This document shows positions 16,728-26,372 of a stretch of 64,000 nucleotides of DNA, piece after piece. The translations under genes were made by a program, and so were the position numbers. The stretch is from Hyphomicrobium denitrificans 1NES1 (GTDB taxonomy: Bacteria; Pseudomonadota; Alphaproteobacteria; Rhizobiales; Hyphomicrobiaceae): NCBI RefSeq assembly GCF_000230975.2, contig NC_021172.1, positions 3,100,001 to 3,164,000 of the forward strand, given 5' to 3'. The notes under the pieces were generated by a model. That model searched no databases, had not been told where the DNA came from, and saw only the letters and a program-made list of their open reading frames with translations. Within the stretch, counting starts at the first letter, position 1; each line of letters opens with the position of its first letter.

Positions 16728-17252
16728 TCAGGCGTTCTCGCGGGTCGCATCGGCTGTCGTCCGGCCGATGTCATCGAGGTGCCGCTGCAGCGTCAAGCTG
16801 TCGAGGGATTTGAGGGGAAGGCTGGTGAAAATGCTGATGCGGTTATTGAGCATTCGGTAAGTGTCCGCGAACGCAAGTGCGCGCTGGGTTTCATTGCCTT
16901 CGGCCGCGACGGGATCAGGAACGCCCCAGTGCGCGGTCATCGGCTGGCCCGGCCAAAACGGGCAGGCCTCATTGGCGGCGTTATCGCAAACCGTGAAGAC
17001 AAAATCCATTTTGGGCGCGTCAGGGGCCGAGAATTCCTCCCATGACTTTGATCGGAGCGCAGCGGTATCGTAGTGGAGCTTGTTCAGCAGATTGATGGTC
17101 GAAGGATGCACCTGCCCCTTGGGCATGCTTCCGGCGCTGTAGCCTTTGAACTTGCCAGCGCCCACGCGGTTGATGATCGCCTCGGCGATGATCGAGCGGG
17201 CGGAATTGCCCGTGCAGAGAAAGAGGACATTGAAAGGTCGGTCGCCGGTCAT
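16728..17252 (-). CDS. arsC: Arsenate reductase, low-molecular-weight phosphatase (thioredoxin-type) family
   Basis: This 174-residue cytoplasmic enzyme reduces arsenate to arsenite. The P-loop FLCTGNSARS places the nucleophile at Cys13; a second pair, Cys89 and Cys97, occurs in FTVCDNAANEACPFWPG. This is the three-cysteine layout of Bacillus/Staphylococcus-type ArsC, regenerated by thioredoxin, though the C-terminal third is longer than in those enzymes (about 130-140). HWGVPDPVAAEG carries the family aspartate. It lies 5 nt after arsR and 2 nt before aqpS. Confidence 0.93.
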   Translation of the reverse strand: MTGDRPFNVLFLCTGNSARSIIAEAIINRVGAGKFKGYSAGSMPKGQVHPSTINLLNKLHYDTAALRSKSWEEFSAPDAPKMDFVFTVCDNAANEACPFWPGQPMTAHWGVPDPVAAEGNETQRALAFADTYRMLNNRISIFTSLPLKSLDSLTLQRHLDDIGRTTADATRENA

Positions 17253-17257
17253 TTCGT

Positions 17258-17596
17258 TTATCCCTTACACAACTTGCGCACTTTTTTGATCGCTGAACCA
17301 CAAAGCTCCGGCTGCCCCTGGCAGCAATCCTCGGTGAGGAACGTCAGCACCTGACGCACCTTATCGAAATGCACGGCATAGCGGATGTAGCGCCCGACCC
17401 GCGTCGCGTGGATGAGGCCTGCACGGTCCAATTCCTTCAAGTGAAATGACGCGCCGGTCGGCGTCGCGCCGACAGCATCGGCGATCTCTCCGGCAGGCAG
17501 CCCAGAAGTCCCCTCCTTCACCAGAAGGCGGAAGATCGCGAGGCGCTGCTCATGGGCGAGCGCAGATAGGCAGGTAACGGCTTCGGTCGCTTGCAT
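17258..17596 (-). CDS. arsR: ArsR-family metalloregulator
   Basis: This 112-residue winged-helix repressor begins at ATG 17596 (a TTG at 17611 is also open). The recognition helix region ATPTGASFHLKELDRAGLI (about residues 44-62) and the wing GRYIRYAV are typical. Cysteines 91-92 (EDCCQGQPELC, with Cys99) near the C-terminus are likely arsenite ligands; this C-terminal placement differs from the plasmid R773 ArsR site and resembles other ArsR types. It should repress its own operon until arsenite binds. AT-rich upstream DNA at about 17600-17630 has the direct repeat ATTATTCAATTATTC on the minus strand, a candidate operator. Confidence 0.93.
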   Translation of the reverse strand: MQATEAVTCLSALAHEQRLAIFRLLVKEGTSGLPAGEIADAVGATPTGASFHLKELDRAGLIHATRVGRYIRYAVHFDKVRQVLTFLTEDCCQGQPELCGSAIKKVRKLCKG

Positions 17597-17945
17597 ACGG
17601 CAATGATACAAGAATAATTGAATAATACAATAGCATCATAGCGAACCCCGCTTACCGCAAATGCTTTGCTCGCCGCGAGTGGGACACTCGTCAGCAGAAC
17701 ATATTGAAACGCTGTGAGAGAAATTTTTGTCCCACCCAACGACAAGCTACTGAAATCAAAGAACGGGCCTACTCCCGTAGGAAATGTCGCTCATTCCGAG
17801 ATGACCTACGGAGCGTCGGTGATCATGATTGGAAGTGAGTGGAGCGACGATCATAAGAGCCCGAAATCAGCTGGCGGCAAGAACACGCAGACCGCTCATG
17901 TCCAAGAAGCCGACGCTGATCATTATCCACGTTAAGCGGACAGGG

Positions 17946-17975
17946 GGCGCCAACCGGGGGGGGACGGTTGGCGCC
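17946..17975 (+). other. Perfect 10-bp hairpin with a G8 loop
   Basis: GGCGCCAACC (17946-17955) and GGTTGGCGCC (17966-17975) pair perfectly; the 10-nt loop is eight G then AC. No T-run follows on either strand. It may be a small-RNA structure or an element relic; I cannot assign it. Confidence 0.5.
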
Positions 17976-18192
17976 GGCCGGGCTCAGGCACCGGGGTGCA
18001 AGAGGGAAGAGCCCAGCATGTCGCTCGGAGGGACGAGCGAGCTTAATCAGTATACTGATTTGTTGTGTCGCTGTTGCGAACCTGATGCAGCCATTTGGAA
18101 TAGAGTAAGTACATCCGACGCGTAACACATTCGGTGCAATTGGCCTTTGCAGCCCTTGCACGCTGCTCTCACGTTCAAGTTCGAAAATGTAA

Positions 18193-18228
18193 CTCATCGC
18201 TATCCGACCGCTGTTCGATAGCGATGAG
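18193..18228 (-). terminator. 12-bp hairpin after the DUF1254 gene
   Basis: CTCATCGCTATC (18193-18204) and GATAGCGATGAG (18217-18228) pair perfectly around a 12-nt loop, 15 nt past the stop at 18244. On the minus strand it is followed by TTACATTTTCG, a weak U-rich stretch. Confidence 0.65.
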
Positions 18229-18243
18229 ACACCTGATCCGATT

Positions 18244-19695
18244 TCAATTCTCCTTGACGATCATGGGCGGCTTCCACGTACCGTTCAAAATCGAGGGCGT
18301 GGTCTCCTTGGGCCAATACATCCTCAGCATCGGAATGAACGCACCCTTCGGCGCAGGCAGCCAATTCGCTTCCTTGTCGGGGCCCGGCGATTCAGTTTGG
18401 AAATAGAGGGTCAGCGATCCATCAGGATTATACTTCAGGTCATTGCGTGTACTGACGGTGAACTTATTCAGCTTGTTGGGAACAAACCACCAGCCTTGAT
18501 CGATCATGTACATGGTGATCGACCAGAAGCCTTCGACCGGCGGTGTCTCGCCCTTGGCGAAAGCCAGCGTGTATTTGTTTGCGCCTGTAAGTTTCCGGCC
18601 GGTGCTGTCGACTTCGGTGTAGGGATAAACAGCGTCCTTCTCCTGGTTGGCGGGCCAGCCGTACGCCGCGACGACCGCGCGCTTCATGTAGTCGGTGCCG
18701 TAGGTACCAAGCCCTTTCGTCACCACCCATCCGTTGACGACGCCGCCGAGACTTTCCTTGTTGGCTTCGATCTTTTTTAGGGCGGTTTGCGGGATATCCT
18801 TCAGCGCCGCTTGCACCTGCGGATCGAGCTTGCTCATCTCGAATGGTTGGCCCGGAACGATGCCGATCTTCGCCATCTTATCCAACATCGGCTTATCGTC
18901 GGCGGCGGGCGGCGCGGCGCCACCCATCAGCTTCGCCATCATGTTGAAATAGCCTTCGGTGCCCATGGCGAGAATGACCGATTGTGGCTTGTCCGTCATG
19001 CTGAAACCTGGATCGGGATTCACCGGCGGGTCGACAGGCTTGTAGTCTTGGCCCCAGGAGGCAAGCGGAGTGATCTTGTACTGCGCCTGCAGCTTGTTGA
19101 CGGCCTCATAATCCTTCTCCGTGCCATCGGCATAGGTACGGCCCAGGATCACCATGTAGCGGGTCTTCATTGGGATATGCGTCATGCCGGCCGGCACATC
19201 GCCTTTCCAATCGGGGCCGGTGAACAGGTAGTTCGCTGCTGCCCCCCCAACGGTGCGCTGGCTTGGTGAAGATTCGAGATCGTGCATCCATAGATCGGTG
19301 ACCTCGAAGAGATAAAAGCGATTGCCCATATCCGGATGACTGAACACCTGCGGCTGCGAGAGGTCGAGCCAACCAAGAGAATAGAGCGTATCGGCATTTG
19401 GTGCGGAGACGCCGCGATAATCCGCTGGGGGATAGCGCGGAACATTGGCCAGCTGGTTCATCGGCGCGCGCATCGTCTCTGCCTTGTCTACGTTGGTGAA
19501 CTGGACCCGCGTTACCTCGGTTGTGATGAGAGAATAGCCGTAGACATAGGCGTCCTCGGCGATCCGTCTTGCCTCAGCGGGAGTGAGCGACTGCGCACTC
19601 GCGGTTGTAGCCCCGGCACAAATCGTGGCCACTGCAAGTCCTCCAAGTCCAAGCAAAAGCGACGGAATTGAGAGGAATCGTGTATTGGTGCCCAT
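18244..19695 (-). CDS. DUF1254/DUF1214 periplasmic protein
   Basis: This 483-residue exported protein has a signal peptide (LLLGLGGLAVATICAGATTASA-Q). The DUF1254 domain (about residues 45-190: EDAYVYGYSLITTEVTR, APNADTLYSLGWLDLS) is followed by DUF1214 in the C-terminal third (PVEGFWSITMY, WLPAPKGAFIPMLRMYWP). These paired domains occur in widespread bacterial periplasmic proteins of unknown biochemistry, sometimes near regulators of stress or aromatic compounds. It is divergent from the AraC regulator at 19913, whose product is the obvious candidate regulator. A hairpin terminator follows. Confidence 0.9.
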   Translation of the reverse strand: MGTNTRFLSIPSLLLGLGGLAVATICAGATTASAQSLTPAEARRIAEDAYVYGYSLITTEVTRVQFTNVDKAETMRAPMNQLANVPRYPPADYRGVSAPNADTLYSLGWLDLSQPQVFSHPDMGNRFYLFEVTDLWMHDLESSPSQRTVGGAAANYLFTGPDWKGDVPAGMTHIPMKTRYMVILGRTYADGTEKDYEAVNKLQAQYKITPLASWGQDYKPVDPPVNPDPGFSMTDKPQSVILAMGTEGYFNMMAKLMGGAAPPAADDKPMLDKMAKIGIVPGQPFEMSKLDPQVQAALKDIPQTALKKIEANKESLGGVVNGWVVTKGLGTYGTDYMKRAVVAAYGWPANQEKDAVYPYTEVDSTGRKLTGANKYTLAFAKGETPPVEGFWSITMYMIDQGWWFVPNKLNKFTVSTRNDLKYNPDGSLTLYFQTESPGPDKEANWLPAPKGAFIPMLRMYWPKETTPSILNGTWKPPMIVKEN

Positions 19696-19912
19696 GGTCT
19701 CACTCCGTTTTCAGAATCAGTGATGATGAAAAGTCGGGACCGTACCCCACGTACCATTGATCCGGGTGTTGGCACCCAGACAGTCAGAAGCGTAATTCAG
19801 TCAAAGGCGTAATTCGGGAATTGGTGATTTAGAGGCGACACGAACCTAAGATAACATCACGGTGATCATGCCACTATCCAGAACCTGCAATTCAGGGCGC
19901 TGAGGTCGGTAA

Positions 19913-20914
19913 ATGCGCGCTAACGTAAACAGGTTTGAATTCGTCGCTATTCAAGACAATTGCTACGACGATTTCGATTTGATGGCGCAGGATGCCCGGG
20001 AGTGGGACATCCACTATCAGCAGACAGGCGCTGGCACCTTCTTCGGACGAATGACTCAGGTCATTCTGAATTCGCTTCAACTCGGCAGGGTGCGGTGGTC
20101 TCCGGGCATTTTGGACAACGGTACGGCTCCCCCCGGAAATTGGGTAGTGGCTTTGCCGGTCTCAGCCGAAGGCACTCTGCACGTGCGCGGACGCCCCGCC
20201 TCTGTTGACCAACCGCTGTTTGTACCTGCCGGCGAAGACATAGCATTCGCGGCTACTGGCCGGACCGATCTCATCGTCGCCGCGATCGACACAGCGGAAA
20301 TTGAGCGTTGGATGCAAGTGCGCCGCGGGATCGACGGTATTAACCGGCGGGACCTTCTTGAACGTTGCGAGGTCACCGGTCCTGATTTGGCGCAGCCAAC
20401 GCTACGACTCCAACACACGCTCAGTGTACTCATGACTCATGGCCACGATGCCAGCCAGGATATTCTGAACACAGCCCATTCTGTGGTGCTGGATACGGTT
20501 CTGGAAATTATGCCGTCGTTCGAGGTTATTGAGCCGCTGCACCGTCGCGCCAAAGTCGCGGCCGCGATGCGTACCCTTCTTAAAGAGAACATAGAAAGCG
20601 CAATAACGATTGCGGATATCTGCGAGAAAATGGCGGTCCGTGAACGCACTCTCTATCTTGCCTGTCAGGAAGCTTTCGGCAAACCTCCAAAGCGCTTGTT
20701 GTACGAGATGCGTTTGAATGCGGTGAGGCGACAACTCTCTCAACCCTCAGATTTGACGAGTGTCACATCGGAGGCGTTGCGGTTCGGTTTCTTGCATCTC
20801 GGCCGCTTCGCCGCCGAATATTGCAACCAATTCGGCGAGCGGCCTTCAGAAACTTTGGCGCGTGCACGGGGGAGCAGTCCACATTCCAAGCGGCTCATGT
20901 CGGGGCCAGACTAG
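19913..20914 (+). CDS. AraC-family transcriptional regulator
   Basis: This 333-residue regulator has an N-terminal cupin-like sensing region with an AraC-ligand-binding-like pattern (residues about 10-160: VVALPVSAEGTLHVRGRPA) and a C-terminal double helix-turn-helix from about residue 225 (ITIADICEKMAVRERTLYLACQ and the second helix ALRFGFLHLGRFAAEYCNQFGE). It lies divergent from the DUF1254 gene across 217 bp. That spacer holds the imperfect palindrome GGGTGTTGGCACCC at 19764-19777, a possible binding site. Ligand unknown. Confidence 0.88.
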   Translation: MRANVNRFEFVAIQDNCYDDFDLMAQDAREWDIHYQQTGAGTFFGRMTQVILNSLQLGRVRWSPGILDNGTAPPGNWVVALPVSAEGTLHVRGRPASVDQPLFVPAGEDIAFAATGRTDLIVAAIDTAEIERWMQVRRGIDGINRRDLLERCEVTGPDLAQPTLRLQHTLSVLMTHGHDASQDILNTAHSVVLDTVLEIMPSFEVIEPLHRRAKVAAAMRTLLKENIESAITIADICEKMAVRERTLYLACQEAFGKPPKRLLYEMRLNAVRRQLSQPSDLTSVTSEALRFGFLHLGRFAAEYCNQFGERPSETLARARGSSPHSKRLMSGPD

Positions 20915-21067
20915 AGTTTGCTATGAGTTCGAAGCTGTAGGTCAGCGTTCTGATTGTGATGGCTGAGATCATGCTGCGAGAAATGTAGCCTATCGGTCAC
21001 GGCCATTCATGCTCGGGACTGGTAGGTGTTTGAATCATGTTCCTGAAATCGCGAGGCGGTCTGACAA

Positions 21068-21232
21068 ATGGGTTCATCCACCAGCCGCACAATCTCCGTT
21101 ATTGTTGCGCTTTTCTGCGGCGCAGTCGGATGTGCTGACACCGGTTTCGGTGCTGATCTCGGGCAAGGGACGTGGGTGCGCTCGGCGTCAGTTCAAAACG
21201 CCAATGGCTGGCTCGGGGACATCGAGATATGA
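21068..21232 (+). CDS. Possible 54-residue exported peptide
   Basis: ATG 21068 starts MGSSTSRTISVIVALFCGAV followed by GCAD, which looks like a signal peptide with a lipobox-like cysteine, then a short polar tail ending GWLGDIEI. GAGGCGG lies about 8-12 nt upstream. It could also be chance. Confidence 0.3.
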   Translation: MGSSTSRTISVIVALFCGAVGCADTGFGADLGQGTWVRSASVQNANGWLGDIEI

Positions 21233-21334
21233 GAATACGATGTCCTTCAGCAGCGGCCCGTCATCGGCTCCACGCTGCATTTCTGAAAAACATCTGAGAG
21301 CCGCGCGCAATGCGCAGGCTCTCACACGTCTACC

Positions 21335-21607
21335 TCAACCATAATCCGGAAGTCGATCGGCACTAGGTTGGAGCCATAAGTAGCTCATCGCTTCAAGTCC
21401 TTTAGCTTCATATTCTTTCATCGCCTGCGAAGCCTCTTGGGCCCGACGCAACTTGGTGGATGCGGCAGTTGTCAAAATCCTTGGTGCCATCGCCATGCGG
21501 CCTGTTATCGCCGACGATTGGGACGACGCCGCCGCCCGCACTTTGCGAGCCTTTGAGGCTTTGCTGGCGTTACGTTTTCCCCGGTTTCTCGCGGCTTGAT
21601 CGCACAC
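21335..21607 (-). CDS. Doubtful small basic ORF
   Basis: This 90-residue ORF has a Lys/Arg/Ala/Ser-rich N-terminus and a helical part (TKLRRAQEASQAMKEYEAKG) that has protein-like character and resembles helical segments I have seen in small rhizobial proteins. No clear ribosome site. It may be a relic. Confidence 0.3.
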   Translation of the reverse strand: MCDQAARNRGKRNASKASKARKVRAAASSQSSAITGRMAMAPRILTTAASTKLRRAQEASQAMKEYEAKGLEAMSYLWLQPSADRLPDYG

Positions 21608-21671
21608 ACAGGCCGGGTTTTACTAAAGACCTATTGACCGCCCCCGGATACCGACGCATTGATGCACGTAA

Positions 21672-21870
21672 CGACACGGAAGAGTCCGGGCTCAGAGCCC
21701 GGCGCCGAAGGAGCAACCGCCCCGGAAACTCTCAGGCACCCAGGACCGTGACGTTGCGGAACTCTGGAAAGCGGCCGCCGCCAGCGGCCCACCGAAGAGG
21801 AAAGACACACCGGAATATTTCTTCGGCGTGTTCAAACTTTCAGGTCACGTGACAGAGGGGGCTCAGTGAA
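21672..21870 (+). ncRNA. Glycine riboswitch (apparently tandem) upstream of gcvT
   Basis: The first aptamer shows conserved glycine-riboswitch blocks: GCCGAAGGAGCAACCGCCCC, then GGAAACTCTCAGGCACCCAGGACCG (about 21703-21750). A second aptamer follows after a short linker, with CGGAACTCTGGAAAGC, CACCGAAGAGGAAAG and the closing TTTCAGG-TCACGTGACAGAGGGG (about 21755-21868). The aptamer ends 40 nt before the gcvT start. Glycine riboswitches usually turn gcv operons on when glycine is abundant (established knowledge). No obvious intrinsic terminator follows, so control may act on translation initiation. Confidence 0.9.
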
Positions 21871-21911
21871 TGCGCTGTTTGGCGCGCAATTGAGCTCAAG
21901 GACGATCTGGC

Positions 21912-23069
21912 TTGATCACAAAATCTGACGTTCGTGCCGCAACGTTGCCGCTGCGGACTCCGCTTTACGATCTCCATTGCGAGCGCGACGCCAGGATGGT
22001 GCCGTTTGCAGGCTATGAGATGCCCATTCAATATGCGCCGGGCATACTCAAGGAGCATCTGCACACGCGGGCGCTGGCGGGGCTCTTCGATATATCCCAC
22101 ATGGGTCAGATCGCCGTACGTTCTCGGTCAGGCACCATTCAGTCTGCCGCACTTGCGCTCGAACGCGTCGTTCCTGTCGACGTCGCGGGTCTCATGCCCA
22201 ACCGTCAAAGATACGCGTTTTTCACGAATGGCGCAGGTGGAATTCTTGATGATCTGATGATCGCCCATCGCGGAGACAGCCTGCTCCTTGTCGTGAACGC
22301 GGCCTGCAAGATCGCCGATGAGCATTACCTCATGGCTGAACTCGGATCGGACTGTATCGTCGAACGCGAGGAACGCGCCCTGATTGCGCTGCAGGGGCCC
22401 CGCGCAGAGTCCATTCTAGCAACCTTGGCTCCAAGCTGCAGGCAAATGCGGTTCATGGATGTTCAATCTGCAATGCTGCTCGGCCACGATTGCCTTCTGA
22501 TGCGTTCGGGCTATTCCGGCGAAGACGGCTTTGAAATCTCGATCCCGAGGGATGCCGCACGCAGCATCGTCGAAACGTTGCTCGATTCCCCCGACGTCGC
22601 CCTAATCGGACTTGGTGCGCGCGACTCGTTGCGGCTTGAAGCAGGCCTCTGTCTCTACGGCGCCGATATCGGCCCGGACACGACACCCGTCGAGGCGGCG
22701 CTAGAATGGGCGATCCAACCGGTTCGAAGGACCGGAGGCGCGCGCGCTGGTGGCTTTCCCGGCGCATCAATTATCCTTCACCAGCTTGAGCATGGCGCTG
22801 CGCGTCGCAGAGTCGGATTTCGTGCCGAAGGGCGAGCGCCCGTCCGCGCTGGCGCTCTCGTTTTTGCCGAATCTGACGACCAAACACCCGTCGGTGCTGT
22901 GACATCAGGCGGATACGGTCCGACTGTCGAAGGCCCGATCGCCATGGGCTATCTGACGACGACGGCAAGTCAACCTGGAACACGCGTTTTTGCTGAAGTG
23001 CGAGGGGCGAGGCTGCCCCTTCGCGTCACCGAGCTGCCTTTCATACGGCCACGCTACAAGCGCATTTGA
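21912..23069 (+). CDS. gcvT: Glycine cleavage system T protein (aminomethyltransferase)
   Basis: This 385-residue cytoplasmic protein takes the aminomethyl group from lipoyl-GcvH to tetrahydrofolate, giving methylene-THF and ammonia. The N-terminus TPLYDLHCERDARMVPFAGYEMPIQY is the family opening, followed by the DISHMGQ motif and a GCV_T C-terminal barrel (about residues 290-380). TTG at 21912 is the only early start: an in-frame stop lies at 21891 and AAGGA is 10 nt upstream. It is the first gene after the riboswitch. Confidence 0.94.
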   Translation: MITKSDVRAATLPLRTPLYDLHCERDARMVPFAGYEMPIQYAPGILKEHLHTRALAGLFDISHMGQIAVRSRSGTIQSAALALERVVPVDVAGLMPNRQRYAFFTNGAGGILDDLMIAHRGDSLLLVVNAACKIADEHYLMAELGSDCIVEREERALIALQGPRAESILATLAPSCRQMRFMDVQSAMLLGHDCLLMRSGYSGEDGFEISIPRDAARSIVETLLDSPDVALIGLGARDSLRLEAGLCLYGADIGPDTTPVEAALEWAIQPVRRTGGARAGGFPGASIILHQLEHGAARRRVGFRAEGRAPVRAGALVFAESDDQTPVGAVTSGGYGPTVEGPIAMGYLTTTASQPGTRVFAEVRGARLPLRVTELPFIRPRYKRI

Positions 23070-23096
23070 GCCCATCGATCCGGAGACCCTGAAAAA

Positions 23097-23459
23097 ATGA
23101 AATATACCGAAGAGCACGAGTGGCTTCGACTTGACGGCGATGTCGCGACAGTCGGGATCACCAAATACGCCACTGTGCAACTTGGCGATCTGGTGTTCGT
23201 GCAGCTTCCCGACATCGGTTCAAGATGGACAAAGGGGAGTGTCGCCGCCGTCGTTGAATCAGTGAAAGCGGCATCTGACGTCTTTGCGCCGCTCGATGGC
23301 GAGATCGTTGCCGTCAATGACGGCGTCGTATCGGACCCGTCGCTGATCGGATCAGATCCCGAAGGCACAGGGTGGCTCTTCAAATTGCGTCTCGCTGACG
23401 TCGGGGCCTACGACGCTCTGATGGATGGGGAAAACTATCATAAGCTCACTGGCGAATAG
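23097..23459 (+). CDS. gcvH: Glycine cleavage system H protein
   Basis: This 120-residue lipoyl carrier shuttles the aminomethyl group between GcvP and GcvT. The lipoylation motif [12 protein letters not shown] places the modified lysine at Lys57; the opening [13 protein letters not shown] and the GITKYA strand are typical. It is slightly short for the family but complete. It lies 27 nt after gcvT and 7 nt before gcvP. Confidence 0.95.
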   Translation: MKYTEEHEWLRLDGDVATVGITKYATVQLGDLVFVQLPDIGSRWTKGSVAAVVESVKAASDVFAPLDGEIVAVNDGVVSDPSLIGSDPEGTGWLFKLRLADVGAYDALMDGENYHKLTGE

Positions 23460-23466
23460 GATTCAA

Positions 23467-26352
23467 ATGACAGCCGGCAAGAACTACGACCCATACGACT
23501 TTGCGAACCGCCGTCACATTGGTCCATCTCCTGCGGAGATAACCGAAATGCTCGACGTGCTTGACGTGCCCACACTTCATGCACTGATTGACGAAACGGT
23601 TCCCTCCGCGATCCGCCAAGCGACACGGATAGATTTCGGCGTTTCGCTGTCGGAGCGCCGGGCCCTGGACAAGCTGCGAGCTACGGCAAAGAAGAATCAC
23701 CTGCTTACTTCGCTGATCGGTCAAGGCTATCATGGCACTACCATGCCGCCCGCAATTCAGCGCAATATCTTCGAGAATCCGGCGTGGTACACGGCGTATT
23801 CGCCCTATCAGCCCGAAATCAGCCAGGGGCGGCTCGAAGCGCTGCTGAATTTTCAAACCATGGTGGTCGACCTAACCGGCCTCGAGGTCGCTAACGCTTC
23901 GCTTCTCGACGAAGCAACCGCCGCCGCCGAAGCAATGGCAATGGCCCGGCGTGTGGCCAAAGCAACGTCGAACACCTTCTTTGTCGATAGCGCGTGCCTG
24001 CCGCAGACGATCGCGGTCGTTCGAACTCGGGCGGAGCCCCTCGGCTGGAACGTCGTCGTCGGCGACCCCTTCAAGGATATGGGCGATACGCCCATCTTCG
24101 GCGCGCTGTTTCAATATCCCGGCGTCAACGGCGACTGCCACGACTTTACGCCGTTGATCAACCGCCTCCACGCCCACGGCGCCATCGCCGCCGTGGCAGC
24201 CGATCCTCTCGCTTTAACCCTTCTGAAACCGCCCGGTGAAATGGGCGCCGACATTGCCATCGGCTCGATGCAACGGTTCGGGATGCCGATGGGCTATGGC
24301 GGTCCGCATGCTGCCTATATTGCGACGCGCGATGCCTATAAGCGATCGCTGCCCGGACGGCTCGTCGGCGTATCGGTCGATGCACGCGGCAATCGCGCCT
24401 ATCGGCTGGCCCTACAAACGCGTGAACAACATATCCGGCGGGAGAAAGCAACCTCCAACATCTGCACGTCGCAAGTACTCTTGGCGGTCATTGCATCGAT
24501 GTATGCCGTGTTTCATGGGCCCCGCGGTTTGAAGGCTATCGCTTCCCGCGTCCATCGAGATGCCGTGCGTCTCGCGGAAGGCTTGGAGTCGCGAGGATTC
24601 AAGGTGTCCCCGGCATTCTTCTTCGACACCATCACCGTCGAAGTGGGACCATACCAGGGTCTGATCATGAAGAATGCCGTCGACAACGGGATCAATCTGC
24701 GCAAGGTCGCCGGCAATCGCATCGGCATCACTGTCGATGAACGCACACGACCCGACATCATCGAAGCCGTATGGCGAGCCTTTGGTTGCTACGACCTCCA
24801 GTATTCGGAAGATTGGCCGGCGCCACGCTTGTCCCCGGACTTGATCCGAACATCCGAATACTTGACGCACCCGGTTTTTCACATGAATCGGGCCGAGAGC
24901 GAAATGACCCGATACATGCGTCGGCTCGCGGACCGCGATCTTGCTCTCGACCGCGCCATGATTCCGCTCGGCTCGTGCACAATGAAACTCAATGCGACGG
25001 CCGAGATGCTTCCTATATCGTGGCCGGAGTTTGCCGAGATGCATCCCTTCGTTCCTCCTGAGCAGGCTGAAGGGTATCGTGAACTCATCGATGATTTGAG
25101 CGCGAAACTTTGCCAGATCACTGGATATGACGCGATCTCGATGCAGCCGAACTCAGGCGCGCAAGGCGAATTCTCCGGCCTGCTGGCCATCCGCGCCTTC
25201 CATAAAAGCCGAGGCGAAGGGCACCGTAACGTGTGTCTCATTCCCGCGTCTGCTCATGGCACCAACCCGGCTTCGGCGCAAATGTGCGGTATGACCGTCG
25301 TCGTTGTTGCAAGTGACCGAGAAGGAAACATCGACATCGCCGATTTTCGCAGCAAGGCGCAATTGCATGCGGCCAAACTTGCTGGCTGCATGATCACATA
25401 TCCGTCTACACACGGCGTATTTGAAGAGAGTGTCCGCGAAATCTGCGACATCACACACTACAATGGTGGTCAAGTGTATCTTGATGGCGCCAACTTGAAT
25501 GCCCTCGTTGGCATCGCGCGGCCAGGAGACGTCGGCGCCGACGTCGGACATATCAATCTGCATAAAACATTCTGTATTCCGCATGGCGGTGGCGGTCCGG
25601 GCATGGGCCCGATCGGGGTTAAATCGCATCTCATTCCGTTTCTGCCAACGCATCCCGAGATAGACGGAAATGGCCACACAGTGTCGGCGGCTCCCTACGG
25701 CTCTGCTTCAATTCTGCCGATCTCATGGAGCTATTGTCTGCTTATGGGTGGACGCGGTCTCACGCAGGCGACACGCGTTGCCATTCTCAATGCGAACTAC
25801 ATCGCCAAACGCCTCGAGAATGCTTATCCCATTTTGTACAAAGGAGTGAGCGGACGCGTCGCTCATGAATGCATCATCGACGTTCGGCCTATCACGGATG
25901 CCACCGGGATAACGGTTGACGATATCGCCAAACGCCTAATTGATTGCGGGTTTCATGCGCCGACGATGAGTTGGCCGGTTGCCGGTACGCTAATGATCGA
26001 GCCGACGGAATCGGAAACGAAGGCCGAATTGGACAGGTTCTGCGACGCCATGCTCGGTATTCGCGAAGAAATTCGCGCCATTGAGGAAGGGCGCATGGAC
26101 CGCCTCAACAATGCGTTGAAGAATGCTCCCCACACCGTGGCCGACTTGATCGAAAAATGGAGCCGACCTTACCCGCGTCAGGCTGCGTGCTTCCCAGCAG
26201 GTTCGTTTCGGGTCGACAAATACTGGCCTCCGGTCAATCGCGTCGACAACGTCTACGGTGACAGGAATCTCGCATGCACTTGTCCTCCAGTTGAAAGCTA
26301 CGTGACGAAGGATGAAGCGTTGCTCACCGAGACAGCTATCGGCAGCCCCTGA
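23467..26352 (+). CDS. gcvP: Glycine dehydrogenase (decarboxylating), GcvP
   Basis: This 961-residue P protein decarboxylates glycine with PLP and transfers the aminomethyl group to GcvH. It is the full fused form (N- and C-terminal halves in one chain). The N-terminus [18 protein letters not shown] is typical; the Gly-rich PLP loop region and the Schiff-base lysine in [20 protein letters not shown] (Lys700) are present. ATG 23467 has AGGA 6 nt upstream; the frame is open to 23425 but that lies within gcvH. With gcvT and gcvH it supplies one-carbon units, NADH, CO2 and ammonia; the L protein is not in the window. Confidence 0.96.
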   Translation: MTAGKNYDPYDFANRRHIGPSPAEITEMLDVLDVPTLHALIDETVPSAIRQATRIDFGVSLSERRALDKLRATAKKNHLLTSLIGQGYHGTTMPPAIQRNIFENPAWYTAYSPYQPEISQGRLEALLNFQTMVVDLTGLEVANASLLDEATAAAEAMAMARRVAKATSNTFFVDSACLPQTIAVVRTRAEPLGWNVVVGDPFKDMGDTPIFGALFQYPGVNGDCHDFTPLINRLHAHGAIAAVAADPLALTLLKPPGEMGADIAIGSMQRFGMPMGYGGPHAAYIATRDAYKRSLPGRLVGVSVDARGNRAYRLALQTREQHIRREKATSNICTSQVLLAVIASMYAVFHGPRGLKAIASRVHRDAVRLAEGLESRGFKVSPAFFFDTITVEVGPYQGLIMKNAVDNGINLRKVAGNRIGITVDERTRPDIIEAVWRAFGCYDLQYSEDWPAPRLSPDLIRTSEYLTHPVFHMNRAESEMTRYMRRLADRDLALDRAMIPLGSCTMKLNATAEMLPISWPEFAEMHPFVPPEQAEGYRELIDDLSAKLCQITGYDAISMQPNSGAQGEFSGLLAIRAFHKSRGEGHRNVCLIPASAHGTNPASAQMCGMTVVVVASDREGNIDIADFRSKAQLHAAKLAGCMITYPSTHGVFEESVREICDITHYNGGQVYLDGANLNALVGIARPGDVGADVGHINLHKTFCIPHGGGGPGMGPIGVKSHLIPFLPTHPEIDGNGHTVSAAPYGSASILPISWSYCLLMGGRGLTQATRVAILNANYIAKRLENAYPILYKGVSGRVAHECIIDVRPITDATGITVDDIAKRLIDCGFHAPTMSWPVAGTLMIEPTESETKAELDRFCDAMLGIREEIRAIEEGRMDRLNNALKNAPHTVADLIEKWSRPYPRQAACFPAGSFRVDKYWPPVNRVDNVYGDRNLACTCPPVESYVTKDEALLTETAIGSP

Positions 26353-26372
26353 ATCGAAGGGAGACACGTATC

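Larger units (their letters stand above)
17597..18243 (+). other. Long intergenic region with two hairpins
   Basis: About 650 bp between the arsR promoter and the end of the DUF1254 gene. ORFs here are short and lack coding character. It contains the ars promoter/operator side, a Gly-tract hairpin at 17946-17975 and the DUF1254 terminator at 18193-18228. Confidence 0.5.
20915..21671 (+). other. Mostly non-coding stretch before the glycine riboswitch
   Basis: About 750 bp hold only two doubtful small ORFs (21068-21232 plus, 21335-21607 minus). No tRNA, clear terminator or mobile element is visible. The rightmost part carries the promoter for the riboswitch operon. Confidence 0.4.
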
